In this document: positions 63,359 through 64,000 of the stretch, piece after piece
Numbering within the stretch: position 1 is the first letter of the stretch
Layout: each line of letters starts with the position of its first letter
DNA from: Cricetomys ansorgei
Lineage: Eukaryota; Chordata; Mammalia; Rodentia; Nesomyidae
Direction: 5' to 3'
Length of the DNA stretch: 64,000 bases
NCBI GenBank assembly: GCA_026225945.1
Contig: JAMJFZ010000818.1
Span: 3,933,501-3,997,500 of the forward strand
Made by a program: the position numbers and the translations under genes
The notes under the pieces: model-generated
The model's input: only the letters and a program-made list of their open reading frames with translations
Database searches by the model: none
Told to the model about the DNA's origin: nothing

Positions 63359-63719
63359 GCCTTCTCTTATAAAATAATTCAGATAATATAGAATGGTGAG
63401 GTAATAGGAATGTCATCAGCAAGCTATGGCCTTCAATCAGTGTGTATGCTCGCATGGGTACACATGTGCGCAGAGGCCAGAGGTCAGCCTCGGGTGTCAG
63501 TCCTCTGAGGCAGCCATCTTGGTTTTTTGGTTTTAGGTTTTTGACACAGGGCCCTTCACTGGCCTGGAGCTCCCAAGTCTCTGCCTCCCCAGGGCTGGAA
63601 TCACAAACAAGTCCTTGGGATCTGGACTCCGGTCCTCATTGGTGTGGCAAAGCATTGGACTGACAGAGCTCCCTCCTTAACATTATGTTTAATCTTTACG
63701 TAAACAAACTTCCAGATGT

Positions 63720-64000
63720 GTGGGGCTCTACGTATGTGTGTGCACGTGTGTGCATGCACACAAACAAACACATCACATGCATGCATATATACATGTATGT
63801 ACACACATACACATGTGCATGCACACACATGTACACAAACATATCACACGCATGCATATATACATGTATGTACACACACATACACATATACGCACACACA
63901 TACCTACACACATGTATATATATACACATTCATGTGCGTGCACACATGCGTGTATATAGACATGCACACATTCATGTGCGTGCACACATGCGTGTATATA
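63720..64000. repeat. CA/TG/CATA low-complexity DNA to the window edge
   Basis: Mixed ACAC, CATG and TATA words with partial internal duplication (the ATTCATGTGCGTGCACACAT block occurs at about 63928 and again at about 63970). Frames here are Cys/Val/Met/Tyr strings, not genes. Confidence 0.85.

Larger units (their letters stand above)
60881..64000 (-). other. Tpcn1: TPCN1 intron upstream of the residue ~81 exon (partial)
   Basis: 3.1 kb to the window edge. Contains a 66-bp minisatellite, B3 and B1 SINEs, and CA/CATA-rich DNA at the end. The exons for residues 1-80 are not here. Confidence 0.7.

Overview
This window is a piece of a muroid rodent genome. The evidence is the dense population of B1, B2, B3, B4 and ID-type SINEs, two URR1-like hAT elements, long (CA)n tracts and split vertebrate genes. 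I could not name the species. The proteins resemble mouse, rat and hamster orthologues as I remember them, but match none exactly.

Three protein-coding genes of the PLBD2-SLC8B1-TPCN1 neighbourhood are present. (1) PLBD2 (lysosomal phospholipase B-like 2), minus strand: only coding exons 1 (7084-7370) and 2 (3251-3344) lie in the window, and the rest is beyond the left edge. Its CpG-rich promoter carries a CLEAR-like E-box. (2) SLC8B1 (NCLX, mitochondrial Na+/Li+/Ca2+ exchanger), plus strand: complete, with a GC-rich promoter near 14.0-14.2 kb, a probable noncoding exon ending at 14226 and 15 coding exons from 16041 to 36215. These give an intact 586-residue protein. (3) TPCN1 (two-pore channel 1), minus strand: 25 exons from 60880 down to the stop at 39300, plus a roughly 2.2 kb 3'UTR. 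They encode the last 737 residues of about 817; the first ~80 residues lie right of the window. I followed the codon phase through every SLC8B1 and TPCN1 junction and found no frameshift.

Layout: 1-7.4 kb PLBD2 5' part; 7.4-14 kb repeat-rich intergenic DNA with old LTR-like sequence and a 440-bp (CAT/CAC)n tract; 14-37 kb SLC8B1; 37-64 kb TPCN1. SLC8B1 and TPCN1 are tail to tail, with poly(A) signals about 150 bp apart. All three products act on organelles: PLBD2 in the lysosome lumen, TPC1 as a PI(3,5)P2-gated cation channel of endolysosomes, NCLX as the mitochondrial calcium extruder. The adjacency may be only positional.

The most notable signal is in SLC8B1. Two introns have minor-spliceosome (U12) signatures, GTATCCTTT at the donor and a U12-like branch site. 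One of them (24043-24135, 93 nt) must end in AT rather than AG or AC to give the conserved protein. It is a multiple of three with no stop, so retaining it would insert 31 residues immediately before the first ion-binding alpha-repeat. The second U12 intron interrupts the second alpha-repeat, at a place that aligns with an ordinary U2 intron in the first.
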